Origin: Cyathus striatus
Lineage: Eukaryota > Basidiomycota > Agaricomycetes > Agaricales > Nidulariaceae
Direction of reading: 5' to 3'
NCBI GenBank assembly: GCA_025738555.1
Contig: JAOVFP010000005.1
Span: 4,216,001-4,280,000, forward strand
Length of the DNA stretch: 64,000 bases
The notes below the pieces were generated by a model. It was not told where the DNA came from and made no database searches. It worked only from the letters and a program-made list of their open reading frames with translations. Every line of letters begins with the position of its first letter. Within the stretch, counting starts at the first letter, position 1. Shown in pieces: positions 46,401-59,900 of this stretch. The position numbers and the translations under genes were made by a program.

Positions 46401-47938
46401 TTAGTGATAACTTGGAGGATGAACGTCCACATACTCATCGGGTTTCTATTGAAAAAGTACAGTAAGTATTTGAAATCACGCATAATGATAGCAGCACTTA
46501 CCCCTCCTCGGAAAAACATTCCTTGCCTAGCTGCTTCTCCTACAAGTGAAGCAATAAGATTCGGATGTCGATTCCCGTGCTGACACTTACTTTCGAATGG
46601 GCTTACACGAGTCTTGCTCTTCATGCATTGCCGAGCATATTCCACCATACGGTCTGCCATCGCCTGTACTTGCTGCTCCTCCGTTCCGCCAGCACGGGCA
46701 ACTAGTGAACATATTGTTACGATCTCCAACGGAAATACGTTATCCGTAAGCCCATCAGTCTGTTGACACAGCGAGCATGCAGGTGGGTGTAGGATATAAA
46801 TAGAGAAGTAGAATGACGCACATATGCTATGACTATATCTCCATCTCGGAGTTTCATTTCATAGGTTTCAGCTTCGCTGGGGGAATCTACGCAGGCGCGC
46901 GAGAATTTTCGCCCAGCATTGGCCGGGAGCTTAGTTAATTGTCTACAAAGAGTGTCAAGCTGAATCAACCTGGGGTGACAAGAAATAATATACTTTGGGC
47001 AATTGAAAAAGTGGGTTTGTGCCTTTTGTCGATGGATTATAGAAGATGAACGAATTATTGAGAAGCCGCTATCCCCTAAACTAATTGTGAGAAGGTGGTC
47101 GGTCAGCTTACATTTACGTGACATCTTGACACCCGTACTTTGCTGCGCGTAAGAGACCAGAGGACGAGTTAAGGCTAACTAGGCAGGCAGTGCTGGAGCC
47201 TACACACAGATATTAAAATAAAGGATAGAGTTTATGAGCTAGACTCACCAGCTTGAACAAATTTCTCCCTTAACACACCTCCATAAGCTAGGTCTAAACA
47301 TTCATAGGGAGTCATTTCCCATCCTTCTATCTGTTCGCGTTCCTCATAATCGAGGGTTGGGTCTATCTCGGGCTCGCCTGCCCATGCGTTCCGTGAGTAC
47401 CGATGTGCATGGTACATCAATGCTTGAGAGAAGAGAGAGGGATCAACCCCGCTATCGACCCAACCGCCTACGCCATCGGCGACACCAAATGATACGCCCT
47501 CCAAGACCAAAAAGCGAGTAAGTCAGAACCTGAACTAATACCATACCCGAGGAGTGAAAACTTACTGAGTTATTCCTCATCTGCGAGAAAATAACAAGAG
47601 AAGTTAGCGCGAACGCGCATTGCATGTTACCCTTCAATTATGAGAGAAATGTGTACCTCTTGTATAAAGAAAAAGTCTTCCCCTGCATCCTTCGTTTGTA
47701 TAGTCCTGCCAGGGCGAGAGAGAGTTTGGTCTCTCCAGGAACCAATAAGGCCATCTGAAGGCCAAGAAACCTTACTTAAGTTTGCAGGAACATGAGAAGA
47801 TGGTTTTCCGGCCCAGCTAGCAGCAATGTGAAAGGTATATGGACGAGTCGCGTGTTGGGTGGATATTAGACGTGCGCGAGATTTGCGGGCTATAAGGCGA
47901 GCTAGGGCTGGACAAGAGGAAACCTTTTGAATGGACAT
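46401..47938 (-). CDS. PTC7: PP2C-type phosphatase, PTC7-like
   Basis: Mn/Mg-dependent Ser/Thr phosphatase of the mitochondrial PTC7/PPTC7 type. Presequence MSIQKVSSCPALARLIARKSRARL, then GEDFFFI, the metal motif FGVADGVGGW, MTPYECLDLAYG, YGDSGF, and the C-terminal metal motif GDIVIAYTDGLTDNVFPLE. The end is KPDEYVDVHPPSYH after the last intron. About six introns of roughly 50 nt. In yeast a retained PTC7 intron yields a membrane isoform; I see no hydrophobic intron here that would do the same. It converges with DPP3, 236 bp apart. The start at 47938 is the first ATG that gives the presequence. Confidence 0.9.
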
Positions 47939-48197
47939 GGGTAGAATGGGTAACGATGGGGTATGACGACAAAGGGAAACAGAAGAGTAGAAATGAGTAC
48001 TGCAAAAGTTTAAAAGTAAGTGTAATAGCTAAGCAATTTGAACAAAGTACATAAGTTCGGATCACCAAATCTCTGCCGAGCACCAGTACTAGTCCTACAC
48101 AGCTTACACGGTACACCAGGGTCCTTAAGTATATCATGATCAACTTCAGAGTTCAGAACGTGTTCTCAGTGTTGTTATAAATTACTTCAACAGTGTA

Positions 48198-50544
48198 CTA
48201 CTTTTTGCGTGTACTCCACATGCTCCAGTCAAAGCCTTTTCTTGTTTCCTTCCTCGACGCTGCTTTCAACTCAGAGTCCTTTTCTGGATTCTTCATGCGC
48301 CTCTCCAACGATGCTGACAGTAACGGTGTGGTCCGGGACAATCGATACGTTCCGCGTGGATTATCCCCCTCATCACCGCTCTGATCCGTTTCTCTTATCC
48401 TTTTGCCCTCGATCAAGCCCGTTCCTTCTTGTTCTTTCTTTGACATCATCTTGTTATTTGTGTTCTGCTTCTTCGATGCCTCAAGCCACTGTTTTTTACT
48501 CAGTTCAGGTATCTTGACTCGCGAAATCGGTATAAGAGGTTTACTTCCACTCGAAGGAGGAGTCAGGTCGCTTTTCGTGCCGACGTGATCGCGGGACGCC
48601 CTCGAGCGTGATATCAGGCGATCAGCCGTCCTATACGTTGCATCCGTGGGATCGGACTGTCGCCGCCGGAATGGATTTTTCGAGCCCGTCGACGGCGCTC
48701 CGACAATCGGTAGTACGTTGCAAAGACCTTCTTCCGACACTCGTCTGCGCTTCACTTCGCGCTCCAGCAGCTCTATTTGCTGCCTCTTTGATTGAGCTTG
48801 TTGTCCTATGCGCTCTATATCAGCTACATGCGCACCTGCGCGTTTTACCATGGCTAACTCTCTAGCAGCAGCGTTTGCTGACACTGCTTCTTTCATGCGC
48901 GTCTCCAGCTCGTCCCAAGGAGGCGGGTCTCTATATAGCATAAGTAGATGGTCGTGCGTTCCCGTGAAGGAGGATGTTCGTGGCGAGAATCTTTCTGCAG
49001 TGTAGTTGAACTACGGGCCGCCCTTTTGGGAAATTTCGTAACTTGGGGGAGATAGCAACTTTGGTTTCTGTTGGTAAAACAGTCTCGCTGCTTCTTCCCG
49101 CGCAGCTACCCCATCCTCGCCGTCTACGTCTTTTGTGGGCGACACTCGTATAGGCTGTTCCGCGACGGATAACAAGCCACTCGCGTAATCGAATTTGCGT
49201 ATGTGAGAATCCTCTGTGAAACTAGTTTGAGTGGAGAGTACTTTAAGTTGAGTGAACGGTTTCCTATCAAGTGTGGTGGAGTTTAGGCTGTCTGAATGAT
49301 GGGAAGGACCTTCTTTGACTGGGTAATTCGTTTGCTTTGCGAGTGTCGGAAGGCGCGGGGTCGGGGAGGATTCAGCTTGACCGATCCGATGGCCGAAGGA
49401 AGGACGACGACAGAGTTTTCAGAGGTGACGGGTTTTACGGGCCTGGGAAGATGAAAGGGAGGCAGATGGTAGAGTCTGTCGACTCGAAGGGTATATCTGT
49501 TTTTGGATGAGAAGGTAGCAGGCGAGCCACTTGCAAGCGCATCGAGGACATCGGAGAAGGAAGTAGGGTGATAGAAAGAGGCTGTCTCCGCAGGTTGGAA
49601 TGGATGGAAGTCGGCAGAAGATGGTGTACATCTAGTTCCGCGAAGGTCTGTAGAGTATAAGATTAAAGATAACAGCGGGGGGGATGTGGTGAATATATCG
49701 ACGTACCCAGAACAGAGAGAAGCGGAAAAGCACGGAGGTGGCGTAGGACGTCATTGGTGATGGCTTTACAGTTGCGGAGAGCAAGGATACGGAGAGAGCA
49801 TGGGCCGCGATATGGAAGAGCAGGAGGGGGGCAGTGAGAGAGATGGAGGGTGGACTTGAGCACCATGATGGCGTAGTTTGTGAGGGCAGTATGGGAAGCA
49901 TCAAAGGCGGCGAGAGAATGAAGGAATTTAAGATGAACTATGGAGTCGTCGGTGAGCTCTGGACATGCAGGGAGTTCTAGAATGGTAACAAGGGAGAAAG
50001 ACGAGGTGGAGGGAATAGACTGAAGCAAAGGCAGGTGGATGTCCTGGAGAGGGACAGAATAGGTGGCGAACGAAGCAGGAAGAGAGTCGTAGAGCTGGAC
50101 GAGCGTAGCCCAGAGACGGGGATCGACTTGAGCAGAGACAAAGGCGGGGAGGGTGGGGAGGAGGGGATGGAGAAGACGGAGGTCTGGGCGATGGGGGAGA
50201 CGCAGAGGGGCTATGGACGAGAGATGGTGGGGATGCGGGAAGAGGAGGTGGATGCAGATGGCGGTGAGAGAGGGGACCTGACAGTGAGAGGGGGCAGAGG
50301 CCGGAGCAGGAGCAGGAGCAAGAGCAGGAGTAGGAGCAGAGGCCGGGTGCAGAGTACCGCTCGGGGGGCGCAGATAGGCATACGGGCCGGGAAGAGAGGC
50401 CGGACGGTGGACAGTGTCGATGATGGTCGTCCCGGCATCGTCTGTGTGCTGTGTGTGCGGGGGACGGAATAAAACCATGTCCCAGATGCAGTCGCGTCGT
50501 CGCGTCGGTGTCACATTCAGAATCACATCACGCACGGGTCTCAT
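48198..50544 (-). CDS. LRR-type protein with basic C-terminal half, unknown role
   Basis: The N-terminal half has a Pro/Ala-rich run (50290-50350, GAGCAG-like 6-nt repeats) and then leucine-rich repeats: FSLVTILELPACPELTDDSIVHL, LHSLAAFDASHTALTNYAI and LRILALRNCKAITNDVLRHL, as in F-box/LRR proteins; no clear F-box is seen. The C-terminal half is a charged helix with basic nuclear-type sequence (RQQIELLEREVKRRRVSE) and ends GFDWSMWSTRKK. An in-frame TAG at 49013 is probably inside a 48-nt intron (GTTACG...CTGCAG). Another frame change at about 49370-49420 needs either an intron with acceptor GCAAAG or an indel, so the exon structure there is unsure. An alternative start is at 50478 (MVLFRPP). 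Divergent from FKS1. Confidence 0.55.
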
Positions 50545-50799
50545 GTGACAGTGACAGATTGTCGTTTCCAGGGAGGTCTCGTCACTCTTGAGTTCACTTA
50601 TTTCAGCTTATTTCCTCTTCCCATTCCAAGGGTCGTCTCCAAGTACTGGCATACTCCTTCTCCTCCTCCTCTTCCTCTCCGTCTTTCTCTTTCTCTCCGC
50701 CTCTTTTCTTCGTTATATACCCCTCCGCCTCTCTTTTACTCCCCACTCGCTCTTCCACCCACACCACTCCTTTGCTCTCCCAAACTACTTGCTACCTGC

Positions 50800-53700
50800 A
50801 TGGACCCCCGTCGCAACCCCTTCGATAATGGGCCCCCTCCTTCAGTCCCCCCCTTCCCCGTTCCTAGGCAGTACGACGACTCTGAAATCTCAGACCACTA
50901 CAATGCCATGAACTCAAGCACCACTCGTCTCGCCACCGCTCCTGGTTATTACGACCAATCAGGTCCCGCCCTCTCCATTCCTTCCCTCTTGTTCTCTCTG
51001 ACCTCCTCTTCTTCTTCAGCCAATCCCTCCGAGCAGGACCTCTATTCTAGACATTACTCTGCTTCCGTCGATTCCCATGCCAGCATGCCCAGCATCTCCC
51101 CCTTTTCCGATACAGGGGCTGGCTCTTCAGACCACTATCCAGCATGGTCTGCAGAACGGCAGATACCCATGTCCACCGAAGAAATCGAGGATATCTTCCT
51201 TGATCTTACTCAAAAGTTCGGTTTTCAGCGCGACTCTATGCGCAACATGGTCAGTCGACCATCAAATTCTCCTCTCCACACTCCACTTACTTTTCCCACC
51301 CGCTTAGTTCGACTTTACGATGCACCTACTCGACTCCCGCGCCTCTCGCATGACCCCAAATCAAGCCTTGCTCACTCTCCATGCCGACTACATAGGAGGA
51401 GAGCATGCCAACTACCGCAAATGGTACTTTGCTGCTCAACTCAATCTCGACGACGCCGTTGGCCAATCCCAAAATCCCGGTCTCCAACGTCTCAAGAGCG
51501 TGAAGGGCAATGTCAAAACTCCCAATTCCAAGTCTCTGATAGCGCTCTCAACCGTTGGCGCAATGCCATGAACAACATGAGTCAATACGACCGTCTCCGC
51601 CAGATTGCCCTTTACCTTCTCTGCTGGGGTGAAGCCGGTAATGTTCGATTCGTTCCAGAGTGTCTTTGCTTTATTTTCAAGTGTGCCGACGATTACTACC
51701 GAAGCCCCGAGTGTCAGAATAGAGTTGACCCCGTCCCTGAGGGGCTCTACCTCAATACCATCATCAAGCCTCTTTATTGCTTCATGCGCGATCAGAATTA
51801 TGAGGTTATTGACGGCAAATTTGTCAAGAAGGAAAAGGACCATGACCAAATCATTGGCTATGATGATATCAACCAATTGTTCTGGTACCCAGAAGGGATT
51901 GCAAAGATCGTTATGCAGGATCACGTACGTTTTGATTTCGCGCCTTTCTGGATGCCCATCTTACTATTTTGCTTTAAAAGATCCGCCTCGTCGATGTCCC
52001 TCCTGCAAAACGTTTCATGAAGTTGAGCCAAATCGACTGGAACCGTGTTTTCTTCAAGACTTATTTTGAAAAGCGTTCCACTGCTCATCTTCTGGTCAAC
52101 TTCAATCGTATCTGGATTCTACATATATCCATGTTTTGGTACTACACTGCCTTCAACTCGCCAAAGGTTTACGCTCCGCGCAACAAGGCTAGTCCGTCTG
52201 CACCGATGACCTGGTCAGCGGTTGCTCTCGGTGGTGCCGTCTCCACTCTCATCATGATTTCTGCGACCATTGCTGAATTCTCGTACATCCCTACCACATG
52301 GAATAACGCATCGCACCTGACAACCCGACTCATCTTCCTTCTCGTCATCCTTGCCCTTACAGCTGGTCCTACCTTTTACATTGCCATCGTTGACAACCGC
52401 ACTGACCAGTCGCAGATTCCGCTAATAATTGGGATTGTTCAATTTTTTATTTCAGTGTGTGCAACCGCCGCATTTGGACTAATTCCCTCTGGGCGTATGT
52501 TTGGTGATCGTGTGGCAGGCAAGTCACGCAAGTATATGGCTTCACAGACATTCACCGCCTCATATCCCGCGCTTCCGCGCAGTGCTCGCATGGCATCCAT
52601 TGCTCTCTGGGTCATCATTTTTTCCTGCAAATTCGTCGAATCATACTTCTTCCTTGCATCCTCGTTTAGTAGTCCCGTGGCTGTTATGGCTCGTACAAAG
52701 GTTCAAAACTGTAGCGACAGATTCTTTGGAACTGCTCTGTGCTCTAATCAAGTTCCCTTTACTCTCACAATCATGTATATCATGGACGTCGTGCTTTTCT
52801 TTCTGGACACCTACTTGTGGTACATCATCTGGATCGTCGTATTTAGTATTGGTCGTTCATTTGCCTTGGGCTTGTCTATCTGGACTCCTTGGAAGGATGT
52901 CTTCACTAGGCTTCCAAAGCGGATATACGCCAAGATGTTGGCAACCGCTGAAATGGAGGTGAAATACAAACCAAAGGTATGGTTGTTCTATATTGGTAAT
53001 TATGGAGTTCTCTAACATCTACGTGTAGGTTCTTGTATCTCAAATTTGGAATGCGGTCATCATTTCCATGTATCGCGAGCATCTACTCTCAATTGACCAT
53101 GTTCAACGCCTTCTTTACCATCAAGTGGATGGCCCGGATGGGCGAAGGACGTTGCGCGCTCCTCCTTTCTTCACTAACCAGGATAGTGGCAATTTCTTTC
53201 CCTCTGGTGGCGAGGCCGAACGTCGTATTTCCTTCTTTGCTTCGTCATTAACTACCGCCCTCCCGGAACCATTACCCGTCGACGCAATGCCCACTTTCAC
53301 CGTACTTGTGCCTCATTACTCCGAGAAAATTCTTCTCAGCTTGCGTGAAATTATAAGAGAGGAAGATCAAAGCACGCGTGTCACGCTTCTCGAGTACCTG
53401 AAGCAACTCCATCCCGTTGAGTGGGATAATTTTGTGAAAGACACCAAAATTCTCTCTGAAGAGGCTGAAATGGCGGATGGTACAAGCACTCAATCTGAAA
53501 AGGCCAACAAGTCCGCTGATTTGCCCTTCTACTGTATTGGGTTTAAGAATTCATCTCCTGAGTACACCCTTCGCACACGTATTTGGGCCTCTTTGCGCGC
53601 GCAAACACTCTACCGTACTGTGTCCGGCATGATGAACTATTCGAAGGCAATCAAGCTACTCTACCGAGTCGAGAACCCTGACATTGTCCACAATTTCGGA

Positions 53701-56559
53701 GGAAACACAGAACGCCTGGAACGTGAGTTGGAACGCATGGCCAGACGCAAGTTCAAGTTTACCATTTCCATGCAACGTTTCTCCAAGTTCAACAAAGAGG
53801 AACAAGAGAATGCCGAGTTCCTTTTACGGGCATATCCTGATCTACAAATTGCATACTTAGACGAGGAACCACCGACTAAGCAAGGTGGCGATCCAGTACT
53901 CTACAGTGCATTGATCGACGGTCATTCTGAAATTGATGAAAAGACGGGCAAGCGGAAGCCTAAGTTCCGGATTGAACTTCCCGGTAATCCCATTCTTGGA
54001 GACGGGAAGTCGGATAATCAGAATCATGCAATGATCTTCTACCGTGGAGAGTATCTCCAGTTGATCGATGCTAACCAAGACAATTATCTCGAAGAATGCT
54101 TGAAAATTCGCAGCATTCTTGGAGAATTTGAGGAATATTCGATGTCCAGCCAGAGTCCTTATGCACAATGGGGTCACAAAGAATTCAAGAAGTCGCCAGT
54201 TGCCATCGTTGGAACTCGTGAATACATTTTCTCGGAAAATATCGGTGTTCTTGGTGATATTGCAGCAGGAAAGGAACAGACATTTGGTACATTGACAGCT
54301 CGTGCTCTAGCTTGGATCGGGGGAAAACTTCATTATGGTCATCCTGATTTCCTCAATGCCACGTTTATGAATACTCGTGGAGGCGTCTCCAAGGCACAGA
54401 AAGGTCTGCATCTCAACGAAGATATTTTTGCAGGTATGAACGCATTTGGCCGCGGAGGTCGCATCAAGCATTCTGAGTATTATCAATGTGGAAAGGGTCG
54501 TGATTTAGGTTTCGGTACTATTCTAAATTTCCAGACCAAGATTGGTACGGGAATGGGTGAACAAATGCTTAGTCGTGAATACTATTACTTAGGCACCCAA
54601 TTACCCATCGACCGGTTCTTGACTTTTTACTACGGTCATCCAGGCTTCCATGTCAATAACATTCTGGTTATTTATTCGATCCAGATTTTTATGGTTACTC
54701 GTATGTTATCCTTCTTCTCCTTTTTACCGTTCTAACTCCTTGGTTCAGTACTGTACATTGGTACTCTTAACAAACAATTGGCCATCTGTCGCGTGGACTC
54801 GCAGGGCAACGTGATTGGAGGACAGCCAGGGTGTTACAATCTTATTCCTGTCTTCGATTGGATCAGAAGGTCTATCGTGTCTATCTTCTTGGTCTTCTTC
54901 ATTGCCTTCCTCCCATTGTTCTTGCAAGGTAAGACTGCGTTAGTTCATTTTGAACATTTATTCACCATTTTCTTTAGAACTTGTGGAACGAGGTACTGGG
55001 AAGGCTCTCTTGCGACTTGGAAAACATTTCCTGTCATTATCTCCTATCTTTGAAGTGTTCTCAACACAAATCTACTCTCAGTCGATTCTCAGTAACTTGA
55101 CATTTGGAGGGGCTCGTTATATTGCTACTGGACGAGGTTTTGCAACTACCCGCATCTCCTTCAGCATCCTCTATTCTCGCTTTGCCGGGCCTAGCATCTA
55201 CATGGGAATGCGAAATCTGCTCTTGTTGCTCTACACCACCATGTCTATCTGGATCCCACACCTTATCTATTTCTGGCTCTCCGTCCTTTCACTTTGCATT
55301 GCACCCTTTTTGTTTAACCCCCATCAGTTTTCCTATGCTGATTTCATTATTGACTATCGCGAGTTCCTGCGATGGATGTCACGAGGTAACTCTAGGACAA
55401 AAGCAAGCAGTTGGTATGGATATTGCCGACTATCCCGTACTATGATTACTGGATACAAACGCAAGAAACTTGGGCATCCCTCCGAGAAACTGTCAAGTGA
55501 CGTACCTAGGGCTTCTTGGAAGACGGTAATTTTTTCTGAGATTATCTGGCCGATATGCAGTGCGACAATTTTCGTTGTTGCATACATGTTTGTCAAGTCT
55601 TTCCCAAATGAGCTCAACAACACAAATCCCAGCCCCCTAATTCGTATTGCAGTTATTGCCATTGGTCCAGTCGTGTGGAACGCGGCTATCCTTCTCTCTC
55701 TGTTCTTTATATCGCTGTTCCTCGGTCCTATGATGGAGTCATGGATCAAGTTTGGTTCAGTCATGGCTTCTCTTGCTCATATTCTGTGCCTTATTGGCCT
55801 TGTGGCTTTCTTTGAATTCTTCGTAAGTTATAGCTCGTCAAAAGGTTTCTGTTTATTCATGGGCATTTGTTTAGTGGTTCTTGGAACTGTGGGATGCTTC
55901 GCATGCAGTACTGGGCATCATTTGCGTTATTGCGATTCAAAGAGCAGTTCAAAAGTTTATTATTGCGGTCTTCCTGACTCGTGAATTCAGACATGACGAA
56001 ACAAATCGTGCATGGTGGACGGGAAAATGGTACGGACGTGGACTTGGCAATTCTGCCATTTCACAGCCTGCCCGAGAATTTATGGTCAAGATTGTAGAGA
56101 TGTCCCTTTGGGGATCAGATTTCTTGCTGGCGCATATCTTACTTATCATCTTAACTCCTCCTATTCTAATTCCTGGCTTGAGTACTCTTCATTCGACTAT
56201 GCTTTGTAAGTCCCTCAGGAAGCTCTCATTGACGTGACTGTGACACTAAAGCTACCACGATAGTCTGGCTCCAGCCATCAAAGCAGATTCGTGCACCCTT
56301 GTTCTCCACGAAGCAAAAGCGCCAACGCCGCTGGATTGTAAGAATCACTATGTTCTGTCATTGCACACATTCTAACCTTTGTCAAGGTGGTGAAATACAC
56401 GATTGTGTATATCTTAATGGTCTCCATCCTTGCGGCTTTGATTATTCTACGTCAGTCTTTATATTATGTTCATGACGCGAAAGCTGACAATTAACTTTTC
56501 TAGCGGCTATCATGCGTGATAGAATTACTTTTGAATGCTCGATTTGCAAGAATATCTAA
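50800..56559 (+). CDS. FKS1: 1,3-beta-glucan synthase catalytic subunit, with a one-base frame break
   Basis: Plasma-membrane GT48 enzyme that makes cell-wall 1,3-beta-glucan from UDP-glucose. The N-terminal cytosolic domain starts [14 protein letters not shown] and carries [21 protein letters not shown] sequence ([16 protein letters not shown]). The first membrane cluster begins after [16 protein letters not shown]. The large cytosolic catalytic domain includes [35 protein letters not shown] and [20 protein letters not shown]. The second membrane cluster runs to the C-terminus ([11 protein letters not shown]). Several introns, with long exons in the catalytic part. The frame breaks at about 51530-51543, between KTPNSKSL and [12 protein letters not shown]: one missing base. 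The resistance hot spot 1 region reads FLASSFSSP and hot spot 2 DWIRRSIV. The gene is presumably essential, so the break is likely an assembly error. Confidence 0.95.
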
Positions 56560-56927
56560 GTAACCATTTGCATCGTGGTTCGCACTCTCAGCGGACCAGG
56601 ACATTGACCGTAACGACAGTTAGATACCTATTTACCCAATCACATCCTTTCATTTATGTATCATCATGGTTACTATAAACTACAGTAATATACTTAGCTT
56701 CAGTGGAATCTGGATTATTTCAATCATCTAAGTATGCACGTGATTAATTCGATAATATTGTATAACTTTAAGTGTAAGTACTAAAGTGCTTGCTCGACGC
56801 GTCTGGCCTGGTCTTTGGTCAGTACATCAGTACTCAGTACTCAGTAGTCACTGTAAATCTATTATACTGCGCTGAATTTATTTTCGTGCTTCTTGCGATA
56901 GCCATACGCCTTCGCTATAAAGGGCAA
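56560..56927. other. Intergenic region between FKS1 and the FHIP-like gene
   Basis: 368 bp, no gene seen. At about 56826-56846 the heptamer TCAGTAC is repeated in tandem two to three times. Confidence 0.4.
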
Positions 56928-59900
56928 ATGGACTACTTCTCTAAATTCCTGAAGACTGGATCCCAGCCAGCTCACAAAGCTCCAGTAGATCATGCTCAGG
57001 AATTCCATAAGTCATGGATGCTGGTGAAGGTGCGTAACATACTCCAAAACTTGCGCCTTCTCCTTACCTATTCTCCAGAACACCCTCCTACAACCAGACG
57101 AACGGCAGCTAACAAAAGGCATCCAAGCCACGGATGTCCCTGCTCACCTTCGCTCGATGGTGGACGCACTTGTTTGGGAATCCAATAGGGTAGAAGAAGG
57201 GTGGGTGCCTTCTCACCTACCCCCTCAGTCAGCAACTTAGATTTAACAGAGGGACTGGAGCGTGTCTGGAGTATCTTTTAAAGAACGGTACGTACTTATC
57301 ATGCGCACTTCTAAATGTAATTAACGGAAGTTGTAGATGTGTTGGGCACATTGGTGCGACTCAGCGAAGCTGATAGGCCCGCTGGCATTCAGGCCGAGGT
57401 CCTTCGATCCGTTCAGAACATGGTCGTGATGCTGGACGAACAGTTTCTTGTGCATTCTGCTGTACACAAGGCAGTCCTCAGACTACTTCGTAATTGTGTT
57501 GGCGACGATATTCAGGAACAGCTTGACGGACGTAATAAAGTTATGGGAGCTGCAGGAAATATTGTACGCACTCAGCCATCAGAGTATGAAGAAGATTGTA
57601 TGTCACATATTTATACTTTTGTGCAACGCTCCAACTTCCTTTGACAGTGGTAAATCTACTCTGCATTTTGTGCAGCCGGATTAGAACCTACAGGGAACTA
57701 CTTATGATCTTCTTTCACGATAAGCACTGGTATCGATCGGAACCTCTTTTCGCTGTAGAAGAGGAGGATGAATACGATGATGATGAGGATGATGATGATG
57801 GGGATGGGGATGAGGATGGGGATGATGTAGTCGCCAACGACACCGCACAACTCAACGCAAATTCCGTGCGATCTGCGTCGCCAACTTCTTCCCAAGCAAC
57901 TATTAAATCTAAACATCAACTACCTGCAAGTAAGAGATCGGAGTATGAATTCCTTCTCTTTAACTACCTCCTGCGCTTCGTCCACCGAGAAGGGCAGATT
58001 GGTGAATTTGCCCGGGCTGGCTTACTATTCCTTGTGGATGTAGCGATGTCGCCTAGTGAACCTAGCAGAAAGGATGTGGCATCAAGCGATCCAGGTGCTA
58101 TTGATCCTATAAACGACGCGGCTTTAGCCTTGTCAGAGTATATACTTGATGGCGATTTTTCAGAAGTCCTCGGGGCAGGACTGAGCGCTGTATACTCTCT
58201 TCTTCCTTCAAAACTTGGATTCTTTCCGCAGAGCTCCCCAAATACCGTTTCAAACAATGGCATGGTTATAGGTGGCACTGGCGCCGAGACAGAGGAAGAG
58301 CGGCAGAAACTTGACATGGAACGTGAGGAAGGTCGGGCCATGGGTGTCGAGGACGCTCAGAGCCCTGACTTTAAAGCACGATTAGACCATTTCCTAAAGC
58401 TTCTCGAATTTCTTCAAGACGTACTAAGGAGAAATTCCAATCAAGAAAATCTTGACCCATCTACTCTCGTTGGTACGGCTATCGTTCAGTCTATATTGGA
58501 TGCAGTACGATGCGTGTTCTTGGAAAATGTGCTGTATCCTTCTATCTTAGAATGCTCTGACTCAGATGGGAGTGCTGTTGCAGTTATGTCTTATATTGAA
58601 ATTATGATCAGGACTCTTCAAGAAGGCCCCCTCGCTGACCTTCTCATAAACTTTCTTATTACCGAGGATAATGAAGAACCAAAGTTTCAGCGCACTCAAA
58701 ATACGATGTCATTGAGTCAGCCAGGTACTTCGTATGGTCCTTCAGCCATGGAAAGGCGTGCAAAACATAGGAGAAGGAAAAGCAGTGCGATGGCTTTGCT
58801 TGAGCTAGAGGCTCCTGACTCTCGAAAACCAACTGAATATTTCACGATGAGTAGATTTACTTTAAAGGATCTACTGCTCGCCAATCTCCGTTCCAAGTAT
58901 CAGCCCACAGCAATAGCGGCTCTACAACTACTGCAGTCCATGATTTTGCATTATCCGCGGTTATGCACAGATCGGCTTTTCCTCACTACTCTGGACCCTG
59001 CTGCAACTGTATTTCCTTATCCATCCCTCTCTAATACTTCGACTGTGAGATTATTGTCGGAGGACGATGAGGACAGCGAGGAGATATTTCAATATTCTTC
59101 CTCAAACGACGATGCCCCGTTGTATCTTCACTCAAATACAACCTATTCTACCCACGAACGCGAAATGAGCCTTTACCTGGCCCTTATTTCTCGTATGGAT
59201 GCTACAAATGATGGGGAGGTCTTCAGTACGGGGTATGACCATTACCTCAATGACGCTATCGCATCAATCCAGAACCAAAGGCTATATCAGGAAGCTTTCG
59301 AGAATCCCGACGTAAAGTCACTAGAGGAGCTCAAGCACAAGCTGAACCTTAACGATCCATTTCTTTCGCCTATACTTGAAGCTTTACGAAGATTTTTTTC
59401 GAATACTCCCGAGCTCAACATTGCCTTGACAGGCGTACTTGCTATGCTAGCTATTCATCCTCATCGGTCTATTAGTGGCTGGGTAACTTTCGCGTCCGAT
59501 GAGCCTTCTATTTCAACGGAGAGTGGTGACTTCAATAAGCAGGGAGAGGACGGCGATGATCGATCTATTGATTTTGAGATAGAAGAGCGGCTGACAAGGA
59601 ATGCGCACTTCCTACCTGCTGCGAGTCTCAATGATAATTCTCGTCCTGTGCTGTACACGATATTTCATGGATTGGTTTCACAGCTGGAAAGATACCGGCG
59701 TGTTATTGAAAATTTTGACAAGTTTCTCTTGGAGAGACGGCAAGGATTGCTTTTCTCTGAAAATCTCATGGATGCACTTAATATTATTTTTGATTTGAAA
59801 GATGAACAGGTAGTCGCACCCAGTGCAGAAATATCGCAAGCACCAAAGCAAAAATCCAAGACCAAAACTTCATCATTAGTGTCTTTCCTTACACCAAAGA

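Noticed and set aside
49011..49013. In-frame TAG in the LRR-type gene, read at first as a nonsense mutation
   Set aside because: It can lie inside a 48-nt intron (GTTACG donor, CTGCAG acceptor) that joins LLSPP to RFSPRTSSFTG in frame.
50290..50350. GAGCAG-type hexamer repeat as a possible regulatory microsatellite
   Set aside because: It is coding on the minus strand (Ala/Pro run of the LRR-type protein).
57769..57825. GAT-rich tract as a possible simple repeat
   Set aside because: It codes in frame for the acidic loop of the FHIP-like protein.
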